The notes beneath the pieces are model-generated. The model was not told the DNA's origin. It made no database searches and worked only from the letters and a program-made list of their open reading frames with translations. Made by a program: the position numbers and the translations under genes. A stretch of DNA of 64,000 nucleotides from Serilophus lunatus (Eukaryota; Chordata; Aves; Passeriformes; Eurylaimidae): the NCBI GenBank assembly GCA_013399895.1, contig VXBA01002851.1, positions 128,287 through 192,286 on the forward strand. Direction: 5' to 3'. Positions 35,546-48,500 of this stretch are shown here, piece by piece; within the stretch, counting starts at the first letter, position 1, and every line of letters begins with the position of its first letter.

Positions 35546-37199
35546 AATTAGAACATGACTCACATTTCCAGACTGAGCTGAGATATCATCGATGAATGGT
35601 GACTAGGCAAGACCAGATGCCTCACAGTGGTGAATTGAACCTAATGCCCCTTTGTAATGTGCTGCAATGTGACAAAAGCTAATCATACTGAGACTCAGTA
35701 AGAACAAAATGTAACATCTTAAAAGACATAGAAAAGAGAGACAGACAAATGTAAATGGGCAGATATTTGGCTGATGTACATTTATTATATTTCATCTTTC
35801 ACTACAGACCTTACAGTTGCTAGGACATGTTTTGTAGCCTCTGGTGCATGAGATGACCTTGATTTGATCAGGTGGTTGCAGGGATAGGATTTAGTAGAGC
35901 ATGTAATCCTTCTGGTTTTGCCCCTTCATGGGGGTCTTTTTCCTAAGCAGGAAGTATATTTATCTTGAATCCAATAGTTTGGAATATCACCCTGGTCACT
36001 CTAATCTTCACAGGTGGAACCATAAAATACAAATAAGAATCCAAAAGAAATGTTACATATGTGTATTTGAAGGTGAGACTTCAATACCCAAATTACTTTA
36101 CTCTTTTACAGGCTCTGGTATCGACAGTGATGTCATTTGTTAAATACAAAATTATCCAACAGAGCTTCCCCTGAGAAGGTGCTGAAGAGGTGATATTGAT
36201 CTTCAATGCTTAAACATGTGTTTCAATACAAACTTTTTATTCTAGGATACTAATTGGAAAAGCCCAATGACAAGAAAACCTAACATAATGTCGTGGGCTG
36301 TTGTACAACCACCTGAGCAAATGAGTTACAGTAGCTGTGCTTGTTTTCTGCAGGACATGGATAGAATTGGTCTTTTCTTTCAGGTAGATGGTACTAAATT
36401 TGACAAAAAAGTGTCAGCAGCTTTAAATGTAGCCAGGTAAGAAATGCAAGGAGGCCAGCTTCAGGGAGACCTATTTGGAGAGTGTAGTCATATTCAGACT
36501 CAGTTTTTAACAGGTTCTGCAATGAAGCATGATATTATAAACCTAAAGGGTAAAATTCTGCACCAGAGTGACTAGTCCAAAAACTCACTGTTCTGATAAT
36601 GTTCCGAGTAAGTCAAAGCTTTGATGGTTCCATAAGTATTGCCTAGGCTTTAGTCAGGTTATTCACAAAAGGCAAAAGTGTCACCCTTCATGAAAACAGA
36701 AACAACAATGAAAAATGTACATTTCTGAAATCGTTTATCATACTGTTTCCTGTTTCAGACCCTACTGGGTTTTACATCGACCAGACTTTGTTTCTATAAG
36801 CTCAGGATCATGGAGATCTCGGTGGCAAGTTAAAAAGTTATCTTTCAGATAACACCAGATGTGCATCAAGTGCGAATAGTGAGCTCTTTGCATGATTAAC
36901 GTCACAATTACTATCACTAATACATAGTCTGTAGTCCAAAATGTGTCTTCATGTTACTTACATAGTAATAGTCAAAGTCTAGCCAAAGCCTGTTAGTGAC
37001 TATAACCTGCTAGTTTCAGTGTTTTAATGCCAATCTCCTGAGTTTACTCTAATTTCCCTTCTGTTTCTAATATATAACTGAGCACAATCATTTGCTCAAT
37101 TTAATCCTAACCTCCTTATCATTCAGCTGCAACTCATTTGACTCCTCTGCTGAATCAACCACAGACTGAACTGGAAACAAGAGTCAAATTTCAAGGCAT

Positions 37200-37268
37200 G
37201 CATATATATAAATATACATCTATACATCTATATCCCTGTATAGATGTGGATAAATATATATATACACA
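37200..37268. repeat. AT/ATAC-rich tract with hairpin
   Basis: This TATA-rich tract contains the arms ACATCTATAC and GTATAGATGT (10 bases each, 12-base loop), which can form a cruciform. Confidence 0.75.
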
Positions 37269-39729
37269 TCTTTGAGCTGGAGGTGTAGAGCAAGTCTGGA
37301 AATACACATGCTTTTCCTTGTACATCCTTTATTACTAGTCAGAAGGACAAGATCTTCCATATGCCACTGTAGACTTTGGCTGAAAGACAATGTTATTTTG
37401 CTTTTTGATTTAGTGAGTAAAGACAACAAGGGTATTTAGCTCATGAGAATCCCTTTGAGTAGAGTAACCAAACGTTGATGGAAATGTGAATGATTTGGTA
37501 TTGACTTTGTGGGCAGCATAACAAATGACACCGAAGAATTAATGTTTCATTGCCCTAGAGCCCACTTATAAATGCAGCTGGAATTAACAGCTGCATGCTG
37601 GGATGCCTAGCAGTATTGATGAAGGACATGCAATATGCATTTAGTGCTGTTTGGTTTTCGAAGCAGTATTTGAGCTGAGAATATTACTCATGTTATAAAT
37701 TCCTTAGGAGTCAGCAGTTGAATCTGATTTCACAGACAAGTAACATGAGAGCCTAGAAACATTTGATCTACCGGATATTGTTGGGACTGCTTACTGCTGC
37801 CTTCTAACAACTTCTGTCACATACCTTTCCTTAGGGCACAAATCTCTTTCTGCCTTTTTCAGGAGGAGATGGTTACTCTAATCAAAATGCAAGTTAAACT
37901 TACATTATGCAGGAGACCATAAAAGACATTGTATATCCTTTGACAGTTATGTAAGATATGATCTGCAACCTTCCCCCACTCCCAATGTGCATTTCAGTAC
38001 AATTAGAATATTTATTAGAAAGGAGGTGTTGGTTAATCAACACAGTAACTCTGACAAGGACATTGAAGTTGTCAAAGATTAGTCTGTGAAGTTTTCAAAG
38101 ACTAGTCTGTGCACAGAAACTAGGAAATGAGGACGGTCAGGCAGAATTTCTTCCTGCAAGGCAATCAAATTTTGCTGAATATTTACATGTCTAAAATTTC
38201 ATTCACATCTGCAGCTTCTGCCTCTTGAAAAAGAGAAGTGACAAACATGATTCATAGAGGTCTTATTGGGAAGGCAGGAAGCAGAGATGTTAGCTATTCC
38301 AATGTGCTGTTTTTCACATCTGAAAATGTGGTAGGAAGGATCAGAATAGTTTTCTGCAAGATAAAGTGATCTTTCAAATATTAGTAACCCATCTGTAAGT
38401 AGAAAAAGCCCTCCTAAGGGCTTCTACTCCAAGTTTCAAGAAATACTTTCAGTTTGTTTGAATGAACTATCACTGCACTATCTGGTACTGGTTATGTGTG
38501 TCGGTATCCAGAAAAACCTGTCAAGTTCTTTGATACTGCATTTGCTGATGCACACGAGTGTGGTCAATGGCCTCCCACGTGCTCTGGCAAGGACAAATAT
38601 TCAGCATGCAGCACCACTTGCACTGAAGAGAGGCTGGCATGTGGCAGAACAGTGATAGGAACAAGAGGTCAGTAGTCCGTATTAGCAAGTCTCATCTAAG
38701 GAGAAAATGCTTCAGGTAACTCCATCCTAGAACTTTCACATTTCTAGGATAGAAAATGAAACAAAAAAATTTTAAAAAGAGCCTTGTTTAGTTTCAGGGG
38801 AAGACTTCATGCTCAGATGTCTAGACTCTTTTCTTTAGACTTCCTCTTCCTTCTCCTCTGTTCCTGTAAAGCCCACTCCATGTCACTGATGGTTAGGAAC
38901 CTCGCACATGCTGCCCTGCAAAAAGAGGGAAAAATATTTTAGAATTACTTCATTAACTGTTTTATTAACCAGCATTTCAGTTATTCCCTGAGCTGTACCA
39001 GCATAATTTCTGGGTGTTGAAGAGATTATTGGGCATTTCAGCATGTTTCTTCTGTCATCATACTCTGGCAAACAATTATGAAATATTTGTTCACTGCTTT
39101 AATCCGTCTGAATTCAACGGAGCTTGAAAGAGTGAAGAAGGCTTCATTACATGTTCATGAGAAGGAAGCTTTTAAGTTTACTGGCTTGTATTCACACACA
39201 CATCCCCCATTTTGACTAAGTCACTGTTAAATTATGAACAAGATGCATGTTGACACACTTACACAAGATAGAGAAGACCTTTATTCTGTCATATATATCT
39301 TTGTTCCAAGAGCTTCCTTGCTGTGTGCCAGTTTCAACTAATGCCTGAAATGCACTGGAGCTACTTTGAAAACAGGATTTAAGGTGAGTGCAACTCATGG
39401 CATCCGGTCCAAAGGAGGAAACTAAGAAAGTTCATCTAAAATATCCAGCCAAAAAATAAGCTTATTTGAAGATAAAGCAAAAGATCATCAAATGATGACT
39501 CCATTTAGTTTTCCTGCTCTTTGCTTCTGATGGGTGGATACTACAGTTTCCAAGTGTGATTTAGGTTGATGCAAGAGGGAATACCCTTTGCTAAACTAAG
39601 GAATAACTAGAAGACATAAATAATATTTAAAGCTGCACCACACTACTTTACTCTAAGCCGTCAACACCTGCCACTTTTTATATTAAAAGAGGCAAAAGAA
39701 CCTAACTAAGCTAACCATAAGCCATGGGT

Positions 39730-39783
39730 GGAGGTGAGAGGGAGGGGCTGTTAAATGGAGGTGAGAGGGAGGGGGAGTTAAAT
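39730..39783. repeat. 27-bp tandem duplication
   Basis: Two adjacent copies of a purine-rich 27-mer (starting GGAGGTGAGAGGGAGGGG and ending GTTAAAT), at 39730-39756 and 39757-39783, differ at two positions. Confidence 0.9.
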
Positions 39784-41669
39784 CAGCCTACATCTGTGAG
39801 TTCTGTCATGGATAACGTCACTCAACACTTACAGGGAAAAGGAAGTAGGGACGTAACCAGACCACCATGAAACCTGAAGATCTTCAGAATGCAGTGGGCT
39901 GGCCAAGTAAAGTCTTCTCCTCTGTTCTCACTTTCACCATCAAAATACAAGTGTGCATCCAAAAGCATTCACATAGAGACTGGTGAAAGACATGGTTCTA
40001 ACAGAAAACAATGTAAACAAATAAAAGCACATTTGATGGTGAAGGTGGCACATCACATATACTCTTCTAAGGAGAGGGAAAAATAAAAAGCCTAACCCTC
40101 CCTCAGGCATTTACTTTCAAAGTGTCCTTTGTACTCACCTGTTCATACAAATCCTGTGTGGATTGTCTGGCAAATGCTAGCCTGGAAAAGTGTAAGCCCT
40201 CAACTTTCTTATAGCAGCCTAAAGTCCTTTCTGCTGCCATATCCATAACTCAACAAAACACCACGAGCATTTAGGTCGTCATTCTTACCATCCCAAAACT
40301 GTTACTGTTGTCAAGTAACCCCTAGTTCATGGTGAAAACTCTGCAATTCTATTACCTTTTTTTTGCTAGTTTGTTGTCTGGACTTCATTGTGACATTGTG
40401 TCTTTTCAAATTAGCCTGCTAGGAGGATTTTAATCAGAGAAGTAAACATATTCTTCATTATGTTTCTGCCTAAGTAAGTAAGAGAAGATGCATGACACAA
40501 CAGACTCTTGTCAAAAGTTAAAGCAAGCTGCCAAATGAAGAGTACAGGGAAGTGAAAGGCTAGTTTTGGGTAACCCAACTCTATTTCTTGCCCCGTTCTG
40601 CTGTGGTGTCATGCTTGACCATGGTCTATCCCTGCTATTCCCACGGGGAGCTGTTGCTAACCCCTCTCACAAAGAAGAGACTAAGGAGGCTATTTCTGAA
40701 AAGCATTTTGTAAAGATTAATTAACTTTGGTTTTCAGATTTCAGTGCATTACCCAAGATCTTCTTTTTCATTCTTTAACCAATAAGGTTTGTGAGGGGTT
40801 ATACTGGTTTTGAGAAATTTGATTATTTTTTTTTAATTACCTGCTAATTGTGAGAGGTTTCAGTCCAGCTAGAAGGCTTTATTCAAACATTGCTGTTGCA
40901 TGTGAGGCTGCACACAGCCTGACAGTTTACATGGACTGAACCCAACTCTACTAGGATCATGACTTCAGAAGATTACAGCTTTAAAGCGCAAAGCCTCAGC
41001 CAAGGCCATTTCTGCAAATGTAACCCTTGATTTAGGAACTGGCAGAAAATGTTCTTCCTCCTTTATAGGTAGCAACTATTATTACACATTGTACCATTTA
41101 TCATCTTCTAAACAAACCCTCAATCACATGGTCTCTGAATTTTGTAACTTTACTGCCTTAGAATTACATAATGCATGCTGATATTGAATAATACTGTTAT
41201 CCACATTCCCTAATTTTTTTAAGAATTCATAAATGTATAAGAAAGCTTATAAAATTTTTCAGATATGTACCAAAATAGCAAAGAAATTTTTTAACTTTTC
41301 AGGAAGTCTGCTTTGTATGGCAGTCTTTCAAACTCCTTTTGACACTCTTAGTAATTTAATATGTTCCTACTATGCCCTTTTTCTGTTTGTTTCCTTCACC
41401 TTCAATAGAAATTACTGAAGTCGAAACATGTCAAACCTACTGTAGGTATCTCCCTTTCCAAATTCTCTTCAAGGCAGGGTGCAAAAACCTTGCACACTAA
41501 AACATGCTGGAACCAGTCAGATTTAACAAGTGAAACTTCTTCCTGGAGGCATAACATTTTCATGGTTAAGGGCATCCATTTTAACTTAGTGGGACTATAG
41601 TGGATAAACCTTCCATGGCAGGATTTTCCTGGGGTTTCATTTTCTCAAAGGAGAAAAGAGCCAATTCAC

Positions 41670-41670
<1 letters not shown>

Positions 41671-41733
<63 letters not shown>

Positions 41734-41734
41734 A
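41671..41734. repeat. (AAAT)n microsatellite, about 16 units
   Basis: A near-perfect TAAA tetranucleotide run of about 64 bases is followed by degenerate A/T-rich sequence to about 41757. Confidence 0.97.
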
Positions 41735-42471
41735 AATATATCAATAAAATAAAAAATTTACCAGAGCAGCTCATAGAGCATGGAGACACAAAGCTCTGTT
41801 ACTTCATGGTTTAGGTTTATCCTACACTGGACCAGAGATACATGGAGTCTCCATGAAGTCCACAGGCATTTCTGCTGTATGTTTAGGTGTCTTCTGAAGC
41901 AACTAATGCTGGGTACACAGGAGCACTATGAGAAGAACAATTAAGAAATCAGTTTCTCAGGAAACACAGTGAAAAGAATGATTTCCCAGCTGATATTATT
42001 GAATGTATACAATGCAAGCATTCCCTAACCACTGGAGACATCCAAAATTGCTTTGCTAAAAGGAAATTTTATCAACCTTTACACACTTTCCCCCATATTT
42101 ACAAAAGCTCCGTCAGTTTTAGTAGCTTGTGAATTTTGTTGGAAGTAAAGTCAGAGGCTATCCCTTTTAAGGCACTCAGGGCATCATCAAACATTATATC
42201 TCTAAGAGGAAAGAGTCCAGGCATTGGGTAGCTCTAAACCAACACCAAGAGCACAAAAGGGTCAAATCCAAGCATTGCTGTGGGGAAAGAGCACACAGTA
42301 TGGTCCTGTTTCCCAGTCAAGGCAACCCTTTCCTAGAGAGCATTCTCTCATTCCCTATAATATGGCACAATCTGATATGAGACCACATGCTCTCTCCTTA
42401 GAGAGGGTTGCACCACAGTGCCAGAATTGTAACCAGCTCCCTCTACAAAGTTGACTTCTGTTCTGCTGAGA

Positions 42472-43125
42472 TGTGGTGGTTTAAACCACTCTACCACTAA
42501 GGGGCACACAACAGTGACAAAAGACCAAATAGAGATGCAACAGCAAACACAGGTTCACTTTTCTAGGGCACTAAAGACCTTATAGGATCCCTAGACACTA
42601 GACAAAGTACACACAATATAACCCCCGACAATGTCACAGACTGCTTCTCAAAGCCAGCTGGTTGGCTGAGAAGCAGGGGGAAGGAAGGGAAAGCCGCCTC
42701 AATGATGGTACACTCCCGGCCCTTGAAGCCCCTGCAAGATAAAAATGGTGAAAAGCACCCTCCCCCCGGGACACTCAAGGGGAGAACTATCACTTGCGGT
42801 TTGGCTGGGTTGTCTCCAGGAGCCACAGTTAGAGGTTCGACGGTGCTGCACTGCTGCCCGTGCCAATGGAGGCGAGGGGAAGCAAGCTGCGCGATCTGGG
42901 AGCCGGGAGAGGGGGAGTCGTGGCTCCTCCCAGCTCAGCAGAAAGCCAAAAAAAGAGAATGTGGACTTCCGTGTCCGTGGCTTTTATGCCCTGGAAGTCC
43001 TGTGGGAATTCAGCGTCTTCTTCCCGGCCAGGCTGTCCTCTTATTGGCCAGTGGCGTTGGGCTCCTCCTTCTACCAAGATCTTCACTCTAGGCACAATGG
43101 CAGTCCCCGCTAAAATGCCACGTCA
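42472..43125. mobile_element. LTR-like segment (candidate solo LTR or ERV fragment)
   Basis: The segment opens at 42472 with TGTGGTGGTTTAAACC, resembling the start of avian ERVL-type LTRs as I remember them. On the opposite strand there is a well-spaced promoter: CCAAT (inverted, 43043-43047) and a CATAAAAG TATA-like box (42981-42988) about 60 bases downstream. Base composition is unlike the surrounding DNA. The two cues point to different orientations, and I could not find a matching far end or target-site duplication, so orientation and extent are unresolved. No retroviral protein frame was recognised. Confidence 0.35.
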
Positions 43126-43990
43126 CCAGGGCCCAGGGGCGCCATTACCCCTGCCCGCGGAACACTCGTTGCCTGCAGGGATCCCCAGGAGGGATCCCTG
43201 GGGCAGTGGAACCACTCACGACTATCCGGAGCGGCCGCCACATGGTCTGCCCACTCCAGCTCCTTGGGCGGGGCTGTAGGACCCTTTGAGGGCTCCTGCC
43301 AGCCACCCCCTCCTGCTGGGACCCACTGCAGGCAGTGGGGACCAGGGCCACCTGGGGACCAGCCAGAGCTGCGCTCCTTCACAGCAGCACGGAGCCGGCA
43401 GCGCCCATCACTGCCGCTCCAACCCGGAGCAGGGACGGCAAGAGCAGCCGCAGCCCAGTGGCGTCGGGACCGCACTGCCCGCGCTGCCTAGCCAGCCAGC
43501 CAGCCACAGCTCCGCCGCCGGCCACAGGCATGCAGGGGTGGGTCTGGCACCGGCGCTCACAGTGCATCTCCACCTGCCACTGTCCCATTCTGCCCACCGC
43601 AGTGAACCAGGAGCTTCTGCAGGAGGAGTGGAGCACCGCGCCGCCCAACTCCCTCGCCTGGTGTCACGGATGTGCCAAGGAATGAGCCCGACTTCGCTAC
43701 CACTTGCACCCAAGATGACAGAAAACCAGGACCAGTGCTGGACAACACAGGGCTACCAATGCTGAGTTCTTGGTTCCCTGCCGCAGGTATGGTGAGTGAG
43801 GAGGGGGGACAGCTATGTGTCATTCCACCAGCGCCCCACTCTGAGACCTGGGTGGTGGAAGGACAGGGAGAGCACCCAGGTGAGAGCCCTGCGGCTCTGG
43901 GAGCGGCGGCTCTGTTCCTGTGTCACCCGCTGCCACTCCCTGGCCCCCGCCTGGGACACAGAGAGTCAAGGCGGGAGAGAAGCTAGCAGA
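43100..43990. other. GC-rich, CpG-bearing block of unknown origin
   Basis: This is about 0.9 kb of GC-rich DNA in an AT-rich desert, directly adjoining the LTR-like segment. It contains a GC box (GGGCGGGGC near 43266), four AGCC units in a row near 43490, and donor-like CAG|GTATGG and CAG|GTGAGA sequences near 43790 and 43878. Several long overlapping frames occur on both strands, as expected from GC richness; none is recognisable. It could be the interior of a retroelement, a small CpG island, or a non-coding first exon. Confidence 0.5.
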
Positions 43991-44782
43991 TCCACCAACA
44001 CTGTGATCTCGGCTTTCCTTCAGGTTTCTAAAAAAACTAGTTTCACAAATAAGCAAACAACCAAACAATCTAAACATTTTCCCTTCCTCCCTTCCCCCTA
44101 AAAACCCCATTTCAAACCCATAACACGAGAGGGACTATGCAAGTGACTTGATCTGCAAAGTGTCCTATTTACTTTGAAGGCAAGGGAGAGGATTTCTGTA
44201 AAATATGACTTTTTTTTTTTTAATTCAGTCTTGACTTACAAGTCATTACCTTGATTTGAAGCAGGAATTTTTCCACTGTTTTTGATTTCCTCTCTCAAAA
44301 GCCTGCTCTGTTCCTTCAGGCTTACATATAGCCTCAGTGGGCCTCCTGTTTCCAGTTCATATTGGCTGAGCACATGAAAAGCAGCCTTGATGGTGGGTGG
44401 CTTTCTGCTGTGAAGTGACCAACCTCCGCCTTTCCCTGGCACTCACACCTGCTCCATATAATTCATATCATGCTCCTAAAAAACAAGTTCAGAAAACCCT
44501 TTGATACAAGTTCATCAAGTTCTTACTCAGCCAGAGTCATAGAGATCATTTACTCACAGTGAACCTGCCAAGAGGCGAGAATTCTTAGTACAAAAGGCTG
44601 CATTTTTGTGCCAGTGGGTTTCAGCTGAGAACCAGAAAGGTGTAACAAATCAGGCACAATGTGTCCACCACATCAAACACAGACAACTCCTGAATAATAA
44701 ACAGGTCACGGGAACCTTATAAAGCTCTCTTTCTGTGTCTTACTGAATGCATGAGATACATGACCATAATGTGTTACATTTC

Positions 44783-44886
44783 AGCCAAAAAGAAACACAA
44801 AACAAAATAAAAAACCAAACAAACCTCCCAGAAAAACCCAAACCACACAATAACAGAAAACTCCCAACAACAAACACAAAATGAAG
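44783..44886. repeat. A/C-rich low-complexity tract
   Basis: About 100 bases are nearly devoid of G and T (CAAAACAAA, CCAAACAAACC and similar units). Similar patches occur at about 4485-4560 and 30499-30545. Confidence 0.7.
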
Positions 44887-45448
44887 AGAAACAGGCTCTG
44901 GGCTGATCCTTCTTCCAATAAACTCAGTCAGAGTTTTGCTGTATGCATCAAAGCAGTTTGGCCCCTACTCCCACTGATGGCTTTGCTTCCCCCCACATTC
45001 GGCTGCTCTAAATATCAGTGAGAGACAGCAGATCAGTTTGAGTAGAAAGAGGAAAGAAGACATGCCAAGATGAAAAGAGAGAAAGGATGTATTAAGTCTT
45101 CCCAGGAATCATTTCACCAACCTAATATCAATTTACAACTAATACTGTAGCTGAAAGACAGGAGTCTGACCCCTACATGCAGTGTAAGATGACAGTATTC
45201 CAGAGAAGATGATTCAATGCCCCATGAACAATAACTCAGGAATGATAACCATGAATGACCTTCTAGATTTGCAACTTAGATTGCCTCTAGACTGATAACG
45301 TTTCCCTTCCTAAAAGATGCTTCCCTCATTCAATAAGCAGATGTTGCTCACTGCATGATCGCACCTAGTGTGCGAGAACCATTTCTAACTCTTGATATCT
45401 AAAAGGCTCAACTTAAAACAAGCAATGCTTAACCTCAGAGTTCTTAGC

Positions 45449-45504
45449 TTTCAAGCTTCCACCGTTTCTTCAAAGCTTTTAAGCTTCTGCTGTTTCTTTA
45501 ATGC
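45449..45504. repeat. 28-bp imperfect tandem duplication
   Basis: Two adjacent 28-base units share AAGCTTC and GTTTCTT at a constant 28-base offset; the copies have drifted. Confidence 0.7.
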
Positions 45505-48500
45505 ATGAACTATGATTTCTGAAGGAGAGAGAGGAGGAACTCTCACCCTGTTTGTTAAATGCTTGTTGAAAATCTTATTTCCATTTTTCTGCCTTTCTTT
45601 TCATGTGCTCTGTCTCTGTCCAATGTCTTTGCTTGCTGAATTTGAGTTCCCCTTCTGACCTTTCCCAGCAGTTTCCAACCTCACATTTCAAGGGGATCAC
45701 CAAATTTTCTTCTCCTGTGAACAAAATTCTCTTTTGCCTCCTCCTTCTCCCCTGTACTAGCAGTGCCTCAGCCCTTCAGCCTGTACTTTTCTAAATAAAT
45801 TAACTTACTTCTAAAACCATCCCCTCAGCAGTGCATGTAGTGTTCTCTGTCACAGAGGACATTCAGCCAGAAAGCAGATCTGGTGAAAGTTATCGTAATT
45901 TCTCAACAGGCTCAGCCAAAGACAGAATGCAGAATAAGGGTTTGTGGTATCTTTCACAATTACTGGTGCCATTTATTAACCCTGCCTGTAATTACACAAG
46001 TCAATAGGAAACAAGCTAGTTGTACCCAGGCAGTTTTCCACTGACGCAAAGGAACACACACAGCTGGCTGAAATGAGCCCATTCTCTTTGATGAACATTC
46101 AGTAATGGATTTGCTACACCTAAAGCAAAGTTTTATTTCAACACTTATTTTAAAAAAGCAGCAACTGGTTGTCCACACCCCAATGATCTGTGTAATTGAG
46201 TTCAGGACATAATATCACAATGTTTACTAAAAATGTGGCAGATGGTAGTTATTAGTTTTTTTCCTTTTTTTTTTTTTTAACAAAAAGGGCACATATATAT
46301 CTCATGATTATACTCAGGGTATCCCTGTTGAAAACAACTTTTATTTAGTAGAGGATATTAAAGTTTGTTTAAATAACATGTACTCCATGAGAAGAGTGGC
46401 AGATGGAGTTAACAAGCTCACCTGCTGTTTTACTTAAAAACATTGTCTAATAAGAGGTTGTGTGTTTTAAAAGATTCATTCATGAAATAATTTATAATTC
46501 TTTCCTGGGGAGAGGCCATAAACATTGAGGACAGTGGCACAGCTCTGAGGGGAGGGCACTTCTTCAAGGCAGAAGGGCTAGGCTTGGAAAAAGGAAAGGT
46601 TGGTTCTTTATAAAAACAGCTGCTGAATCTCAAAGGGAAAGACAAATAAGGGCAGACACATTATGTAGCTTTATGCTCAGCTCCATCAAAATGACAGACA
46701 CAGAAGAGGCAGATTGCAGTTGCAAGGTTCCCATGAGGGACAGAGATTTTGATTGTGCATACAAAAGGACAGACTCCCAAAAGGGAAGTAACTGTCTTAT
46801 TAAATCCACAATGAAATTGCACTGGATGAAATTGCACAACTTGCCCTATGCTTGTCCTGGCTTTGAAGGGTAGTTTATGCCAACCTGTCTTAACAGGCTG
46901 CATTTTCTTAGCAGGTCAAACTAGAAATGCCAAAGCCACCTTTCTTGGGATTTTTCTGGGTAGTCATGCTCGAGCAGCAACCTCAGACTGCTTTTTCTCA
47001 ACAGTGCTTTGCTACATACACAACAGATTGTATAAATCTCATAAACCTTGGATCTGCAGACCTTACGATGCAGATGGGTCTGCTCTTTGCCAGTCACTGA
47101 CTCATCTCTTTCTTCCTTCAGCCTCTGTTGACAGAACTGTTTAAACCCTTTCAGGTTGTTTCCCATTCTTCCAGACCAGATTCCCCCTTCCCTGTCCCAC
47201 AGCATCTGGGGAATGGAGGCAGCCTTCCTAGTGTTGTCTGAAGGAAGTACAGCACACTTATCTCGGTGGCTAACAAGGGTTTCAGTGTCTGTTTTCAGTG
47301 ACTACTTTTCCAAAGATATGCAAGAACAGTGCAGATTTGAGGAAATTATTTGTACTTCAGAGGCAGATGGTTTAATAACAGTGGTCAGACAAAACTGTAT
47401 TAAAAAAACAGTGGAAAAACAGATGCCAATTAATAATCATTTGAGTAAGTTTTGAAGAAGAATGACCATTTAGGTGACAAGATGCCAATGGAATATGTTT
47501 TCTACTTTGAGTATTTAGGATTAAATTACTATTCCAGGCTGAGCTACATATTGCAACACAGGATCAGCATTTCCTGCCATGAAACCAGTGAAAGTAATTC
47601 AGAGAGTGGAAAGCAGAGAAGATGGCAATGAGAAGACTATCCTTTTAATTTTCTTTAAATGACACAGATGTAACAAAGTATGACATTATGTTTATGAAAA
47701 CATCCCTGTCTGAAGCAACACCTGCTTATGGGCAGTCAACAAGAGTATTTCCTTTCTACTATGCACTATAGATACATATACCACTCTCTCAAGAGCTTGG
47801 ACTTTCCCTGGCAGGTGTTACCTTCATGTTTGCTGTTGAAGGAGACTTGAGGAAAGAAGATGAGGTGGAAGTGAGGCTTAAGAACTTGAAAATAAGTGGA
47901 AAAAAAGGCCAAACCAACTTGCTCCATCTAGGTTCAGCTATTTGTCAATTTACATAAATGGAAACAATAAAATTGAAATAATTTATGAAAAAGTATAGTA
48001 CAGTCCTTCACTGTTACAAAATTCAAGTATTTTAGACATCACTGTATAAAAATAGCCCATGACATCAGCTCTGTTTTTCATCAGCTCCAGAAAAAGTTGC
48101 GGGCTACAAGGGATGTGTGTGGGGTTAGAGGCATTTTTAGGTTGCCTATTGAGGATTGGTGGGAATAGAATTGGTACTAAGTCTGTCTCGTTCATTCAGA
48201 GAAAGAAATTTACTACAGAGGAAGGAAAAAACAGAAGCAGCTAATTTCTCTCACAACACCATGCTTTAGACAATTTTCCTTCATTGCCAAACACAGAGAG
48301 GAACAGCAGCTCCCTCTGGAAAAGCCAATTCATGTTTTCTCTCAGCTGACCTTTAAGAGAGCCCAGAAAGACTAAACAAGGCTCAAAGAATTCAGACTCT
48401 GGGGCTAAACAGTGAAAACTTTCCAAAGTGCCCCAAAAGCCACACAGTGCCAGCAGCTCCACTGACAGCAGGGTTAGCTGTAAATATCCCATGCCAGCTT

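Larger units (their letters stand above)
35546..42471. other. intergenic, no recognised gene
   Basis: AT-rich DNA with simple repeats (37.2 kb TATA tract, 39.73 kb tandem duplication, 41.67 kb AAAT run) and no recognisable exon, RNA gene or full mobile element. Confidence 0.6.

Noticed and set aside
43286..43765. 159-codon and overlapping frames in the 43 kb GC-rich block
   Set aside because: Several equally long frames overlap on both strands, the content is low complexity, and no family is recognisable.
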